Part shown: positions 50,861 through 60,018 of the stretch, piece by piece
Layout of the letters: every line of letters starts with the position of its first letter
Position numbering within the stretch: position 1 is the stretch's first letter
Assembly: GCA_965279295.1 (NCBI GenBank)
Contig: CBDIHQ010000015.1
Reading direction: 5' to 3' (one strand)
Source: Aquabacter sp965279295
Lineage (GTDB): Bacteria; Pseudomonadota; Alphaproteobacteria; Rhizobiales; Xanthobacteraceae
DNA length: 64,000 nt
The notes under the pieces: generated by a model
Told to the model about the DNA's origin: nothing
The model's database searches: none
The model's input: only the letters and a program-made list of their open reading frames with translations
Made by a program: the position numbers and the translations under genes

Positions 50861-51059
50861 CTGCGCCCCAGGGAGGCCGCAATGCGCAACATCGATTTCA
50901 GCTCATGCAGAGCGTCCTCGCGACGCTGACCGGCTTAGCCCTCATACCCCGATCGGAGTTGGTATTCGCCCGCTCTTTGCGGGCCGGCGCTTGTGGCAGA
51001 GGATCGATACGCTGAGTGCGATCCGGGGAGAGTCCCAAAGGGTGGACAAACGCATGCAT

Positions 51060-51737
51060 CTAGTTGGGGGAGACCCGGTAGAGCGTGCGCAAATAGGTCG
51101 CGCCGGGCAGAGGCGAGATGGTGATGCCGTCGAGCAGCGCGCCGGCCACGGCGACCGCCGCCTGCAGGTCCTCGGTCTCGTTGCCCTCCACCATAAGCGC
51201 CCAATCCAGCTTTCGATCGCCCTGCCGCACATGCTGGTTGCGAGAACTGGCCGCGACGCTCTCGTCCCGCTCCATCAATTGGCAGGCGACGACCCCCGGC
51301 TGCGCCATCAGGAACGGCGCCACCTGTTCCAGGAGATGGCGGCGCAGGTCGTTCTCCTGCTCGGGCGCGGGCGAAAACGGAAGCACGGCGAGCGCGCCAC
51401 CTTCCGCCTCGCCGAACGACCCGGAAATCCGCGCCACGGTGCGGATCGCATTCTGGAACTTCAGAATGAAGTGGCGGCTCGCCGGGTCGGGGGTGGATAT
51501 GAGCTTGAGATATTCCGGCGACTTGAGGAGGTTCGCATCCTCCGCCTCATACATCGCGAGATACTTCGGGCCGCCGCTCACATTCAGGAAGCGCCGGCCG
51601 CGCAGGAAACCGGGAAGCACCAGGATCCTGTCGCGCATGTGCTCGCGATTGTACCAGTCCTTGAAGCCGGCCTCCTCCTCGGGAGGGATGTCCATGAACG
51701 TATAAAGGGCCGTCTTCGCCCGCCCTGTCGCTGCCAT
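51060..51737 (-). CDS. DUF4286-like protein
   Basis: 225 residues from ATG 51737. The N-terminal half has TALYTFMDIPPEEEAGFKDW and YNREHMRDRILVLPGFLRGR, then YLAMYEAEDANLLKSPEYL, a pattern of dimeric alpha-beta barrel (EthD/DUF4286-like) proteins, perhaps two copies. It is the second gene after the TctC-like binding protein, 32 bases downstream. Role in the same catabolic region is likely; reaction unknown. Confidence 0.65.
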   Translation of the reverse strand: MAATGRAKTALYTFMDIPPEEEAGFKDWYNREHMRDRILVLPGFLRGRRFLNVSGGPKYLAMYEAEDANLLKSPEYLKLISTPDPASRHFILKFQNAIRTVARISGSFGEAEGGALAVLPFSPAPEQENDLRRHLLEQVAPFLMAQPGVVACQLMERDESVAASSRNQHVRQGDRKLDWALMVEGNETEDLQAAVAVAGALLDGITISPLPGATYLRTLYRVSPN

Positions 51738-51769
51738 GTGCTCTATCCCTCCGGAGGTTGCGCGATCAC

Positions 51770-52738
51770 TCAGGGCCCAACGGCCCAAAGCTCTTCCACC
51801 GTCTTCTTTTCTTCCTGGATGTAGGCCCGCAGCGTCTCGGAATCCTTGGGGAATGGAACCATGCCGATATTGCTCAGCGCCTCAATGAATTTGGGATCCT
51901 TGGACAGATGCTGGAGGCTGTCGTTCCAGGTTTTCACGACGGCCGGCGGCAGGCCGGGAGGTCCTGACACGGCAACCCAGAACAGGATCTGAACCGAGGG
52001 ATAGCCAAGTTCCGCCATGGACGGCACGTCGGGCAGATGGGGGAAGCGTTCCAGCGAGGCTACCGCCAGCGCCCGAACCTTGCCGGCCTGGAGCATCGGC
52101 GCCATGGAGATCCACGAGCCTGCGCCCATCACCACATGGCCACCGGCGGCCAGGGTTCCAGGCTCGCTGCCACCCTTGGATGCGACCGGTCGGGTCCGCC
52201 TGATGTCGACGCCCACCGCCTTGAACAGCGAGCGGAAAGCGAAGTCCTGCCCGCCCGCGCCGCCGAGCGAGGTCCAGGTGAAGGTCGAAGGATCCTTCTT
52301 CAACTGGGCAATGGCGTCCTGCATCGTCTTGAACGGCGAATCCGCCGCCACCACGAACACCTGCGGCGTCTGCGCCACCGACGCCACGAAGGTCCGGTCC
52401 ATGACTGCACTGGGCGGGTTCTTCACCACCACTTCCAGCATGGATGCGGACGCCTGGGAATCGATCAGTAGCGTGTAGCCGTCCCGCGGCGCGCGCATGA
52501 CCTCGTCAACCGCCGGGATGGTGTTTCCGCCGGGCTTAGAAATCACCCGGACCGGGACCTTCCAATACTCCTCGAGCGCCTGGGCCGTCACCCGCCCGGT
52601 GAGGTTCGTGGAGCCGCCAGGGGCGAACGGCACGATGAGATCGATGGCTTTGTTGGGGTAGGGCGCTTGTGCAAACGCCAGTCCGGGCAGAAGCGATATG
52701 GCGAGCGCAAGGCTCCCGGCTAAACGGGTCAGGCCCAT
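51770..52738 (-). CDS. Tripartite tricarboxylate transporter binding protein (TctC/Bug)
   Basis: 322 residues. Signal peptide (AISLLPGLAFA), then APYPNKAIDLIVPFAPGGST, VRVISKPGGNTIPAVDEV, APRDGYTLLI, VRALAVASLERFPHLPDVPS and VAVSGPPGLPPAVV, the Bug-family pattern. TctA and TctB are not nearby. Bug proteins bind small carboxylates or aromatic acids, in line with the neighbouring catabolic genes. Confidence 0.9.
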   Translation of the reverse strand: MGLTRLAGSLALAISLLPGLAFAQAPYPNKAIDLIVPFAPGGSTNLTGRVTAQALEEYWKVPVRVISKPGGNTIPAVDEVMRAPRDGYTLLIDSQASASMLEVVVKNPPSAVMDRTFVASVAQTPQVFVVAADSPFKTMQDAIAQLKKDPSTFTWTSLGGAGGQDFAFRSLFKAVGVDIRRTRPVASKGGSEPGTLAAGGHVVMGAGSWISMAPMLQAGKVRALAVASLERFPHLPDVPSMAELGYPSVQILFWVAVSGPPGLPPAVVKTWNDSLQHLSKDPKFIEALSNIGMVPFPKDSETLRAYIQEEKKTVEELWAVGP

Positions 52739-53236
52739 GTGTTCCTCCCTCTTGCCGTTCCTTCCGCTTTGGGGGACGGCTTTTTTGTTGATAGGGCGGG
52801 CGTGGCTCTATCATTTCAATTGAGGCAAGGGATGTGCCACGGAAGCCAATGATGAGGCAGGTCGCCCTCTCCCACTAGTTGAGCGGAGGGTGCGATGATT
52901 GGGCCGCTGACTTTGGCACCGTACACGTATGGGATAATGAGGCTCTCTTGTAATTACTCGCAATGCCCGGAAGTTGTCGCTTCCGCACACACCTGTACGT
53001 GCCGTGGACATCGATTGCTCCAGGAAACGCCGTGGACGGTTCATATCCCAGGATGGCGAAGCTATGCGGTCTTGGAGGCGCTCTGCCGGCCGGGGCGTAT
53101 CTGGCCGGCTCCAAGCGCGAGACATGGAAAGGGAAGAGAAAAAGCGTCATGTTTGAGCGCCGGAGAGGTTGGCACCGCAAGTTCGCCGGCCGGATGAGCC
53201 GTGCTAGCTTTTGCAAATACCCTCCGATCTCTCATA
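52739..53236. other. 498-base stretch with no recognisable gene
   Basis: Codon patterns and ribosome sites do not support any gene on either strand. The left end must carry the promoter of the leftward TctC-like gene. I see no repeats or RNA gene. Confidence 0.5.
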
Positions 53237-53419
53237 ATGCCAAAGAACGTCCGATTTACTTGCAGGATATGCAAAGCGGTACACCGAGCTGTGCCCGCCC
53301 CCACGGCGCTGCGGGCACGCAAGGCCCAAGACTGCCTTCGATGCGGCCATCTTCTCGTCGCGTGGAAAGACACCCACGGATTTTCCAAATTCAGACTTGA
53401 GGACGCGGACGCAGAGTGA
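53237..53419 (+). CDS. Small zinc-ribbon-like protein
   Basis: 60 residues starting MPKNVRFTCRICKAVHRAVP, then ALRARKAQDCLRCGHLLVAW. Two CxxC pairs 25-30 residues apart suggest a zinc ribbon. There is no clear ribosome site and the surroundings are gene-poor, so this could be a remnant. Confidence 0.4.
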   Translation: MPKNVRFTCRICKAVHRAVPAPTALRARKAQDCLRCGHLLVAWKDTHGFSKFRLEDADAE

Positions 53420-53563
53420 AGGCACCCTAGCTGGGCATTAGGTGGGAACTCGGAATGAACTGCGTGTCAGCCGCCAAGACCCGCCAGAATGGTGCGCCCC
53501 ACTTGGCCAGACAGTATGCCCGCCGGGTGCGCTCTATCCTGTCGTTAACGGCATCCCACGCCG

Positions 53564-53740
53564 CTACCGCCTCGAGGAAGGATGCGCCACCCTCTCGCCG
53601 CATAATGAGCCCCTCAACCCGAGCCCTGCAAGCGCGTCGATCAGGTCGGCAATGATTGCCTCCACATGGTCGCGCTGGTGCAACGTGACAGGGAAGGTGG
53701 GCCGGCCGAAGCCGTTTGCGGCAGCGGGGTGCGCTGGCAT
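53564..53740 (-). pseudogene. Fragment of a small phage-type protein
   Basis: From an ATG at 53740 the frame reads PAHPAAANGFGRPTFPVTLH and RDHVEAIIADLIDALAG. Short prophage proteins in Hyphomicrobiales have a similar ALID-x-LD helix, but here the usual acidic C-terminus is replaced by an unrelated tail. It overlaps the next ORF in another frame, and I judge it decayed. Confidence 0.3.
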
Positions 53741-54096
53741 TGAAAACTCCTGCGGACTGTTGGGGTGGATAAGAATTGTGCGGTGGGAACTGAGTTCACG
53801 CACCGATGGGGGCGCTGCCCGGTGGGCGTCCCCGTGGTACGCAAACCAAGAAGGCCTCGAAGCGCCGCCGCAGCCTGTTTCATGCCCTCAAGCGTGGCGG
53901 GGGAGATGCGATGCCCATCCAGCCGAGTAGCGGTGTGACTGTCGATCTCCTCTTCAAGGGAGTTCAGTGCCTGCTCCAGGCCGCGCCGCCCCTTCTTGGT
54001 GTTGCGCAGGCCCAGGATGATGGCCCCGAGCAGCGCGTGCGTTGCCGGCGAGGGAATGGAGGGGATGCTAACGCGGGCCCCGTCGATCACTTCCAT
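53641..54096 (-). CDS. Uncertain ORF of unknown function
   Basis: 151 codons from an ATG at 54096. The first ~85 residues look protein-like (TRLDGHRISPATLEGMKQAA), the rest is low-quality and overlaps the preceding fragment. The region probably holds eroded mobile-element genes. Confidence 0.3.
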   Translation of the reverse strand: MEVIDGARVSIPSIPSPATHALLGAIILGLRNTKKGRRGLEQALNSLEEEIDSHTATRLDGHRISPATLEGMKQAAAALRGLLGLRTTGTPTGQRPHRCVNSVPTAQFLSTPTVRRSFQCQRTPLPQTASAGPPSLSRCTSATMWRQSLPT

Positions 54097-54375
54097 GATT
54101 AGGTCTCCCGTTTGGTGGGTTGGAACGCTGAGTGGTCAGGCTGACGCGCCGTCGCAGCGCGCGCGAACATCTCAATTCCGACGCTGAAGCGTATGGAGGC
54201 CAGCGACGGCGCGGCGGTTGGCCTCCCCAACAATGTGGCGGCGGTTATGCGCGCCCTCGAAGCCGCCGGCGTCATCTTCGTTGCCGAGAACGGCGAGGGG
54301 CCGGGGGTGCGGCTCAAGAAGGTGCGGGATGAAGGCACGCCACCTATCAAACTGAACTCATCGAACGACGACTGA
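54095..54375 (+). pseudogene. Broken XRE-type regulator gene
   Basis: From 54145 one frame reads RAVAARANISIPTLKRMEAS, then LPNNVAAVMRALEAAGVIFV and GEGPGVRLKK, the end of a common Hyphomicrobiales HTH regulator (second HTH half, then RALEAAGVEF, then ENGGGPGVRL). A TGA at 54142 closes this frame upstream. A start at 54095 is in another frame (ending in GTLSGQAD), suggesting a frameshift within the HTH. An internal ATG at 54193 could give only a 60-residue piece without the HTH. Confidence 0.5.
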
Positions 54376-54728
54376 GGAAGAGAGCGTGGGGGCAGTCGCG
54401 TCCCTAAAAGCCGCTCCACCTTGCCGAACGACACCTTGCCTCACCTACGTTCACCTCGAGTTGCAGTGAACTCGCAGTGCGAGACGCTTCTCTAGTCTTC
54501 GGCGATTTGTCATCAGCGAAATGAGCATGGTCACCTAAGCTTAGCCGCTGCGGTTGGCCGACAAGTTCGAGGCATGACGCCGCCATTGCGCGACATCTAC
54601 ATTTGATTTCTTCATAAGCTATTCAACCGCATGATCAGCAGTGTTTCGGCCTAGAGCAATACCTTGCCCTAGATCACTCCGGCATGCTTCATTGCTGAGT
54701 AAGGTTGAGGCAGGGCTGGGGGGACCTG
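54376..54728. other. 353-base non-coding stretch before the sedolisin gene
   Basis: No gene-like frame on either strand. More AT-rich toward its right half (CATTTGATTTCTTCATAAGC). It should contain the promoter of the peptidase gene; no palindrome or RNA structure was evident. Confidence 0.45.
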
Positions 54729-57647
54729 ATGGCTGAAATTCAGAATTCGACGTATCTCGAATTCGTGGGGCACGGGACCACCACGGCGGGCACCGTCAAG
54801 GAAGCGTGGGGGCTCACCGACGCCGATATCTCCGATGCAGGTTCGGGTTGGCTGATCAACGTCGCCATCGTCCTTGACCGTGCGAACGACCCCACCCATC
54901 TCTTGGCGGGCGATTGGGCCTCCCGGCAGCAGACTCTAGGCACTATGACGCAGGCGCAGCTGTGGGAAACCTACGGCGCCGACGAGACAAACTACAACGA
55001 GGTCATGGCCTACCTGAACGGGGCCAATCCGCAGAATCTCCAGTACACAGTCCTCGGCGACAGCGGCACTGGCGGCGACTATGTCACCTCAGCAGAATCG
55101 CGAACCATCTGGGTGCAACTCGACGCTGGCGCCTTCTCCGATCTGTTCAACAAGACCCTGAAACTTGTGGATTCTGCCAGCTACGAATTCGTGTTCTGGG
55201 ACGGCAACCTGCACCTGCCCGACAGTTGGAACGTCCGGGGGCTGTGGGTCGACGGTGCCGATGTCCCACCACCCATCGACCAGGCGCCGACCAATTCGTA
55301 CACCCCGCCGCAGGGATACCAGAGCATCGGCAACTCTCTATACGACATCGGCGAAGACAAGGATGTGCGGCCGCAGAACGCGGCTACGGATTATTACAAC
55401 TTCCCGCTCAACGGAGAGGATGTTCAAACCGGCGCCATTGCCTTTGTGGAGCCCGGCATTGGCTCCGCACTACCAGCGGATGCGACAGAAACCTTTCAGG
55501 ACCGGCTGGAAGCCTACCGCACCCACGTCGGCGTCACCGGCACCGGCACCGCCTATGCCCAGGGCACGAGCGGCCAATCCTATGCCACGAGCGGAGGAGG
55601 GGGTGAGCGCTCGCTCGATGTTGGTATCGCCACCGCGATCAACCCCAACAGCGATATTGGTCTGTATGTCGGCTCCGGCTACAATGGCAACGCCTACGCC
55701 TCGACGTTCACCGCTTATCAGAGCGCAGTTTGGCAGACGCCGGACGACGCACCCGTGGGCTGGACCACACCTGAGGTGGTTTCTTCCTCTTGGGGCGACT
55801 TTCAGAACCCATCCCCGGACTCTCCCTTCTACCGCGCCTACAGGGAGCTGTTCGTTGATGCCGCTCTGATGAACCAGAGCGTATTCACTGCGCTCGGCGA
55901 TGGCGGCTCCGGCAACGCGTTGGCCAACGGCCTCACTAACGTCACTTATAATTACGCCAGCCCCTTCACCACGCTCGTAGGGGGCACCTCCCTCTCCACC
56001 GCAGTTTCGGCGGAGCGGGACACGACCCTGACCTCGCTACTCCAACTGGCAACACAAGGGGACCAAGCCGTGCTCTGGCGGCTAATCCAGGGCGGCTTGG
56101 ACATGCTGCCGCAGGACGGCACCGCCGCGACCACGTTCATCGAGGCGGTCTGGAACGAATATCAGATCGAGGGGACCGACGTTACGCAGGGGTTCCAGGA
56201 TCACAACGCCACTTCGGGCGGGGTCGACACCACCCAGGCAACGCCTACCTACCAGCTCGATTACGGCCTCACGCCCACCACCGACAACAGCCCCTACACG
56301 GGCCAGGGGCGCGGCCTGCCTGATGTCGCGGCCAATGCCGGCGGCAACATGTTCTACCTTACGCCGAACGGCGACATGAAGGGCCTGACCGGCGAGGGCG
56401 GCACCAGCGCCGCCACACCCGTGTGGGCGTCCCTCGCGGTTCAGTTCAATGCTATCTTTGCGGACCAGGGGCTTCCACAGCTCGGCTATATGAACGATCT
56501 GCTGTACATCGCTTCGGCCATCGCGCCCGGTTCATTCAACGACGTCACTTACGGCAACAACATTGCATCCTATTCGCTGGGCGGCGATTACACCTCCAGT
56601 GGACAGGCGGTGACTCCCACGGGATACGGCTTCGAGGCGGAATCTGGCTACGATTTAGTGACCGGCCTCGGCTCGCCGAACGGCACACTGCTGGCGCGGG
56701 CGCTCACCTCCATCGCTCATGCGCAAATGTATTTCCCGCTGGAGCCGGACGTTATCGTCCAGCTTGCGGTGGACCCGAGCGATCCGGACTCCCCCACAAT
56801 CAATGTCAGCGGCGCCGCTCAGAACCTCCTGTTCCAGCCAATCTTCGCCACAGACCAAGACTGGTCCCTGACCCTCGGCTCAAGCGCGGTGACGTTCTCT
56901 GGAGCCCAGTCCTCTGCCTATGCCTGGACCAATCAGTTCGCCCAGCAGACCCTCCAGTCCGACTTCTCCTCGGATCTGGTGACCATGTTCGACGCGCAGC
57001 CGCATGGGACGGTCTATCAGGCCGATGTCGCGGTGGGTGACAGTGTTGTGGTGTCGATCCGCGGAGAAGCCACGGCACTGCCACAGATCAACCTCACGAC
57101 ACCGTTTGGCTTTGTCGACTTCATAAGCGCCGATGCCGACAGCGCCATCCAGGTGGCCCGCCCCATTGCCATCGCCGAGACCGCCGGCGGCGCTGACGAT
57201 CAGGACGTGGTGGTGCGCATGCGCCAGAACGGCACGAACAGCAGTACCGTCACATTCTACAAGGTGGACGATTTCAACGGGGACATCGGCAGCCTTCATC
57301 CCGGCGACGCCGGCTATGCAGCAGCCGTGGCGGCGCGCGCCTATTATACCGACAGCGGCACAACTTCCGTGACCGGCGCCGGCTATGGCCAATACAGCCA
57401 GACGGAACTGGTGGGTGTGGATGCCGGGGATCTCGTTGCCATGATGCTCACCAGCGGCGGCCACACCTATTACGCCTTTGCCCAGGCGAACGAGACGGTG
57501 GATGGCCAGAGCGTCGGCCACATCTGGAGCTATGGCCTCAATACCTGGGGCTGGGAAGACCTCTATGGCGGTGGAGACCAGGACTTCAACGACCTGGTGG
57601 TGCAACTCGATTTCACCAGCGCGGCGGGAAGCGGCTGGCTGGTGTAG
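54729..57647 (+). CDS. Sedolisin-type (S53) peptidase with DUF4114-like C-terminus
   Basis: 972 residues. A pro-domain-like part (about 30-135: TMTQAQLWETYGADETNYNE) precedes the catalytic domain. The S53 triad is E293/D297 in GGGGERSLDVGIA and S560 in GEGGTSAATPVWASL; a calcium-site-like end is ESGYDLVTGLGSPNG. An unusual insertion of about 60 residues lies after VGGTSLSTAVSAERD. The last ~250 residues are beta-rich and end in a DUF4114-like motif (WEDLYGGGDQDFNDLVVQLD). No N-terminal signal peptide is present; with the acidic, Gly/Asp-rich composition this suggests type I secretion. No secretion genes are nearby. GGGGGA precedes ATG 54729. Confidence 0.8.
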   Translation: MAEIQNSTYLEFVGHGTTTAGTVKEAWGLTDADISDAGSGWLINVAIVLDRANDPTHLLAGDWASRQQTLGTMTQAQLWETYGADETNYNEVMAYLNGANPQNLQYTVLGDSGTGGDYVTSAESRTIWVQLDAGAFSDLFNKTLKLVDSASYEFVFWDGNLHLPDSWNVRGLWVDGADVPPPIDQAPTNSYTPPQGYQSIGNSLYDIGEDKDVRPQNAATDYYNFPLNGEDVQTGAIAFVEPGIGSALPADATETFQDRLEAYRTHVGVTGTGTAYAQGTSGQSYATSGGGGERSLDVGIATAINPNSDIGLYVGSGYNGNAYASTFTAYQSAVWQTPDDAPVGWTTPEVVSSSWGDFQNPSPDSPFYRAYRELFVDAALMNQSVFTALGDGGSGNALANGLTNVTYNYASPFTTLVGGTSLSTAVSAERDTTLTSLLQLATQGDQAVLWRLIQGGLDMLPQDGTAATTFIEAVWNEYQIEGTDVTQGFQDHNATSGGVDTTQATPTYQLDYGLTPTTDNSPYTGQGRGLPDVAANAGGNMFYLTPNGDMKGLTGEGGTSAATPVWASLAVQFNAIFADQGLPQLGYMNDLLYIASAIAPGSFNDVTYGNNIASYSLGGDYTSSGQAVTPTGYGFEAESGYDLVTGLGSPNGTLLARALTSIAHAQMYFPLEPDVIVQLAVDPSDPDSPTINVSGAAQNLLFQPIFATDQDWSLTLGSSAVTFSGAQSSAYAWTNQFAQQTLQSDFSSDLVTMFDAQPHGTVYQADVAVGDSVVVSIRGEATALPQINLTTPFGFVDFISADADSAIQVARPIAIAETAGGADDQDVVVRMRQNGTNSSTVTFYKVDDFNGDIGSLHPGDAGYAAAVAARAYYTDSGTTSVTGAGYGQYSQTELVGVDAGDLVAMMLTSGGHTYYAFAQANETVDGQSVGHIWSYGLNTWGWEDLYGGGDQDFNDLVVQLDFTSAAGSGWLV

Positions 57648-57707
57648 GGGCAGCGGGGCGCTTTCCCTCCTTGCGCGTTCCCTCTCCCGTTTGGGAACTC
57701 CCACTTA

Positions 57708-57878
57708 CGCCCAGGGATTCTGTCTCCAGCAGGGGCCGCCCCGCCAAACAATGGCGTGCAGGACTTCACCAGCATAGGGTGGGATGGTCGGGCACTCACC
57801 GCTAACACATGGAGCTGCTATCGCGTGGCCGTCGATCCTGAGAACGGCAACGTCACCGTCCTTGAGTTCACAAAGTAG
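57708..57878 (+). pseudogene. Possible C-terminal gene fragment
   Basis: A frame without a start reads FTSIGWDGRALTANTWSCYR, then VAVDPENGNVTVLEFTK and TAG. The residues look like a real protein end (alternating strands, normal codon use), but no upstream part or start exists. I cannot name the family. The rest of 57648-58007 holds only a weak GTTCCC/GGGAAC hairpin after the peptidase stop. Confidence 0.3.
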
Positions 57879-58007
57879 GTGCCCCCCAGACAGCTCCGTT
57901 GCTCAGCAAACTGCCTGACAATAGGCCTCTTCGCCGATCTGCGGTACCAAAGCCTGCGGCAATTTGGGTGCCTGTGTCGCGCGATGGCATCGTGCTTATG
58001 CGGCGGC

Positions 58008-58646
58008 ATGCTTAGATACGACATCAAAACGCGGACGTTGGCGGCCTGTCTTTCTGCGCTCGCGGGATATGTGGACGCCCTAGGGTTTATCGCACTCGGC
58101 GGTTTCTTCGTCTCCTTCATGAGCGGGAATTCTACCCGTCTGGGCGTGGGCATAGAGGGTGCGCGTGAATCCGCTCATTGGGCCATTGCAGGAGGCCTGA
58201 TCGCAACCTTCGTCATGGGTGTCGTGGTTGGCACCCTGCTCGGACGCTTCATGCGTCGCAGGCGACATGTAGCGCTTCTCGCATTCGTGGCTGCGCTTTT
58301 GGCCGCTGCCGCGATGTGCCATGCATTCGCACTACTTGCACCGTCGGTCGCGTTGATGGCTTTCGCTATGGGGGTTGAAAACACAGTTTTCGAGCGCGAT
58401 GGGGAGGTCAGCATTGGGCTCACCTACATGACCGGAACGCTGGTAAAGCTGGGGCAACGCATAGCCGCAGCATTAATGGGTGGACCGCGTTTTGCGTGGG
58501 TCGCCTACCTCGTCCTCTGGCTCGGCCTTGTGTTCGGGGCAGTCGTGGGTGCACTCGTCTATCCCTACCTCGGCCTGGGAGCGCTGTGGTTTGCGGCAAT
58601 GGGGGCGGCGCTCCTGGCTGTAGCGATGGCCAAGCTGGAACTATAG
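58008..58646 (+). CDS. DUF1275 (YoaK-like) membrane protein
   Basis: 212 residues, six membrane segments: LAACLSALAGYVDALGFIAL with FFVSFMSGNSTRLGVGI is the family signature, followed by GMENTVF-like MGVENTVFERDGE and LTYMTGTLVKLGQRIAAAL. Transport role is suspected but unproven. The ATG at 58008 is chosen because upstream residues are not hydrophobic or conserved. Confidence 0.9.
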   Translation: MLRYDIKTRTLAACLSALAGYVDALGFIALGGFFVSFMSGNSTRLGVGIEGARESAHWAIAGGLIATFVMGVVVGTLLGRFMRRRRHVALLAFVAALLAAAAMCHAFALLAPSVALMAFAMGVENTVFERDGEVSIGLTYMTGTLVKLGQRIAAALMGGPRFAWVAYLVLWLGLVFGAVVGALVYPYLGLGALWFAAMGAALLAVAMAKLEL

Positions 58647-58827
58647 CAGACGATATATCTGGCAGACGTGATCGGCCGCATGGCCAGGGGCCATCCCATC
58701 AATTGGTTGGCGGAGCTTCTCTCCAGGAATTGGATAAGGCAGACTGCCAAGCTGGCGATATAGGCGACTAAAGCGCCCGGCCGCAGGACCGAACGTCGCG
58801 ACATCTCACGCCTAAACTGGAGAGGTA

Positions 58828-59037
58828 ATGGATCTCGACGATCCCAAATGGTCTCATCTTCACGGCGGCTACCGTGTTTCGTACGACCCTCGCAAAGCCC
58901 TCTTCGCGTTGGAACAGGCCGACGAGACCGCCAGCACCTGGGAAGAACTCTGGACCGAACTCACGCTCGGGCGATTGGCGGTCACGTTCACGGAAGATGA
59001 GCGTCAGGGAATGATTAAAGCGATGGGATGGACCTGA
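58828..59037 (+). CDS. Small acidic hypothetical protein
   Basis: 69 residues (MDLDDPKWSHLHGGYRVSYD, then ASTWEELWTELTLGRLAV). GGAGAGG lies 4 bases before the ATG. Soluble, Trp-rich, no known family. Confidence 0.55.
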   Translation: MDLDDPKWSHLHGGYRVSYDPRKALFALEQADETASTWEELWTELTLGRLAVTFTEDERQGMIKAMGWT

Positions 59038-59099
59038 GCGGGTGAGACGCCCCGAACACGTTGGCGACCGGGCTTCGTCTTCGTCCTTCGTGAAAAGGC

Positions 59100-59372
59100 G
59101 ATCCGGCGCGCACGGCAGCGCACCGGGCGCGGGTGGCAGGCGCTTGATGTCGCAGAAATCCACACCGCAGAAGCTTTGGCGCTTCCTTAGCTTGTGAGGC
59201 CGGCCCCTGCCGCATTCCAGCAAATCCAGGAGCGCAGTAGATCGATGTCTGCGCCGAGTTTGGCTGCCAACCGCGCCACCCGGTAGTCCTTCAGATAGTG
59301 AGGGCAAAATCGGCACCTCACTCTGACCACGGCGTAGGGATAATCTACGAGCTTCTTGATCTCGCGAGGTAC
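59100..59372 (-). pseudogene. Frameshifted Cys-rich small protein gene
   Basis: One frame reads REIKKLVDYPYAVVRVRCRF, then CPHYLKDYRVARLAAKLGAD; near 59235-59243 the similarity moves to another frame reading ALLDLLECGRGRPHKLRKRQ then FCGVDFCDIKRLPP. Joined, they give a familiar Hyphomicrobiales pattern: CRxC, YRLARLAxKxGAD, LLDxLxxC and a final Cys pair. The start codon also seems lost (a stop lies two codons before the first residues). It directly follows the gene at 59376, so the pair was once an operon. Confidence 0.55.
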
Positions 59373-59375
59373 CGC

Positions 59376-59591
59376 CTACCCCTGCGCGTCGAACAGCTTG
59401 GCAAAGGGCACGCCTCGGGCGTAGCCGCGCGAGCTGCGCCGGGACATTTCGTGCTCAAGGAAGGCCTGCGTGACCATCAGCGCGCGAATGGTGGCGCGGG
59501 GGTCGCCGTCGCAGGCCGCCAGGGCCTCGTCAATATCGGCTTCGCTTACGTCAAAAAGGATCTCGTCCGCGCGCGGGGCTTCGCTCGGCAT
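59376..59591 (-). CDS. Small conserved hypothetical protein
   Basis: 71 residues from ATG 59591: VSEADIDEALAACDGDPRAT, then ALMVTQAFLEHEMSRRSSRG. The ACDGDPRA-x-IRALL pattern followed by SRGY-x-RG is frequent in short Hyphomicrobiales proteins. Function unknown. Intact, unlike its downstream neighbour. Confidence 0.65.
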   Translation of the reverse strand: MPSEAPRADEILFDVSEADIDEALAACDGDPRATIRALMVTQAFLEHEMSRRSSRGYARGVPFAKLFDAQG

Positions 59592-59787
59592 GGCATTCTC
59601 CAGTCCTGAATTCCTCCTATGGATTCCACGAGAACGAAAAGAGAACAAGCCGCTACATTTGGTATGGTGAAGGCTGACAAAGCGGGTGATGATCCGCCGG
59701 TCTGGGGCTAGAACGATTAAATTCTAGGCAGGGCGGTGGAACGCTTGCCCTTTGAAACCGTTTTGCATGAGGCCAAGGGAGGTCATC

Positions 59788-60018
59788 ATGCGCAACGAAG
59801 AAAGCGCGGCAAACAAAGTCTCGGAAACCCAGCTTGTGGCTCTCGCCATGAGAGAGTGGACACGGCGCTTCATTGAAAGTCCCGATCAATTCGAAACGGA
59901 TTTCCAGGCGATACGGCAGCACTTGAGGGGCGAGAACCCCAAAACCGAACCGAGCTACGACCAGATCAGGGCCGCTTATCTCGGACAGATTGCGGACGAA
60001 ATCAGAACGCGCCATTGA
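59788..60018 (+). CDS. Small hypothetical protein
   Basis: 76 residues from ATG 59788 with GGGAGG upstream: VALAMREWTRRFIESPDQFE, then SYDQIRAAYLGQIADEI. Helical, soluble. No family recognised. Confidence 0.55.
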   Translation: MRNEESAANKVSETQLVALAMREWTRRFIESPDQFETDFQAIRQHLRGENPKTEPSYDQIRAAYLGQIADEIRTRH

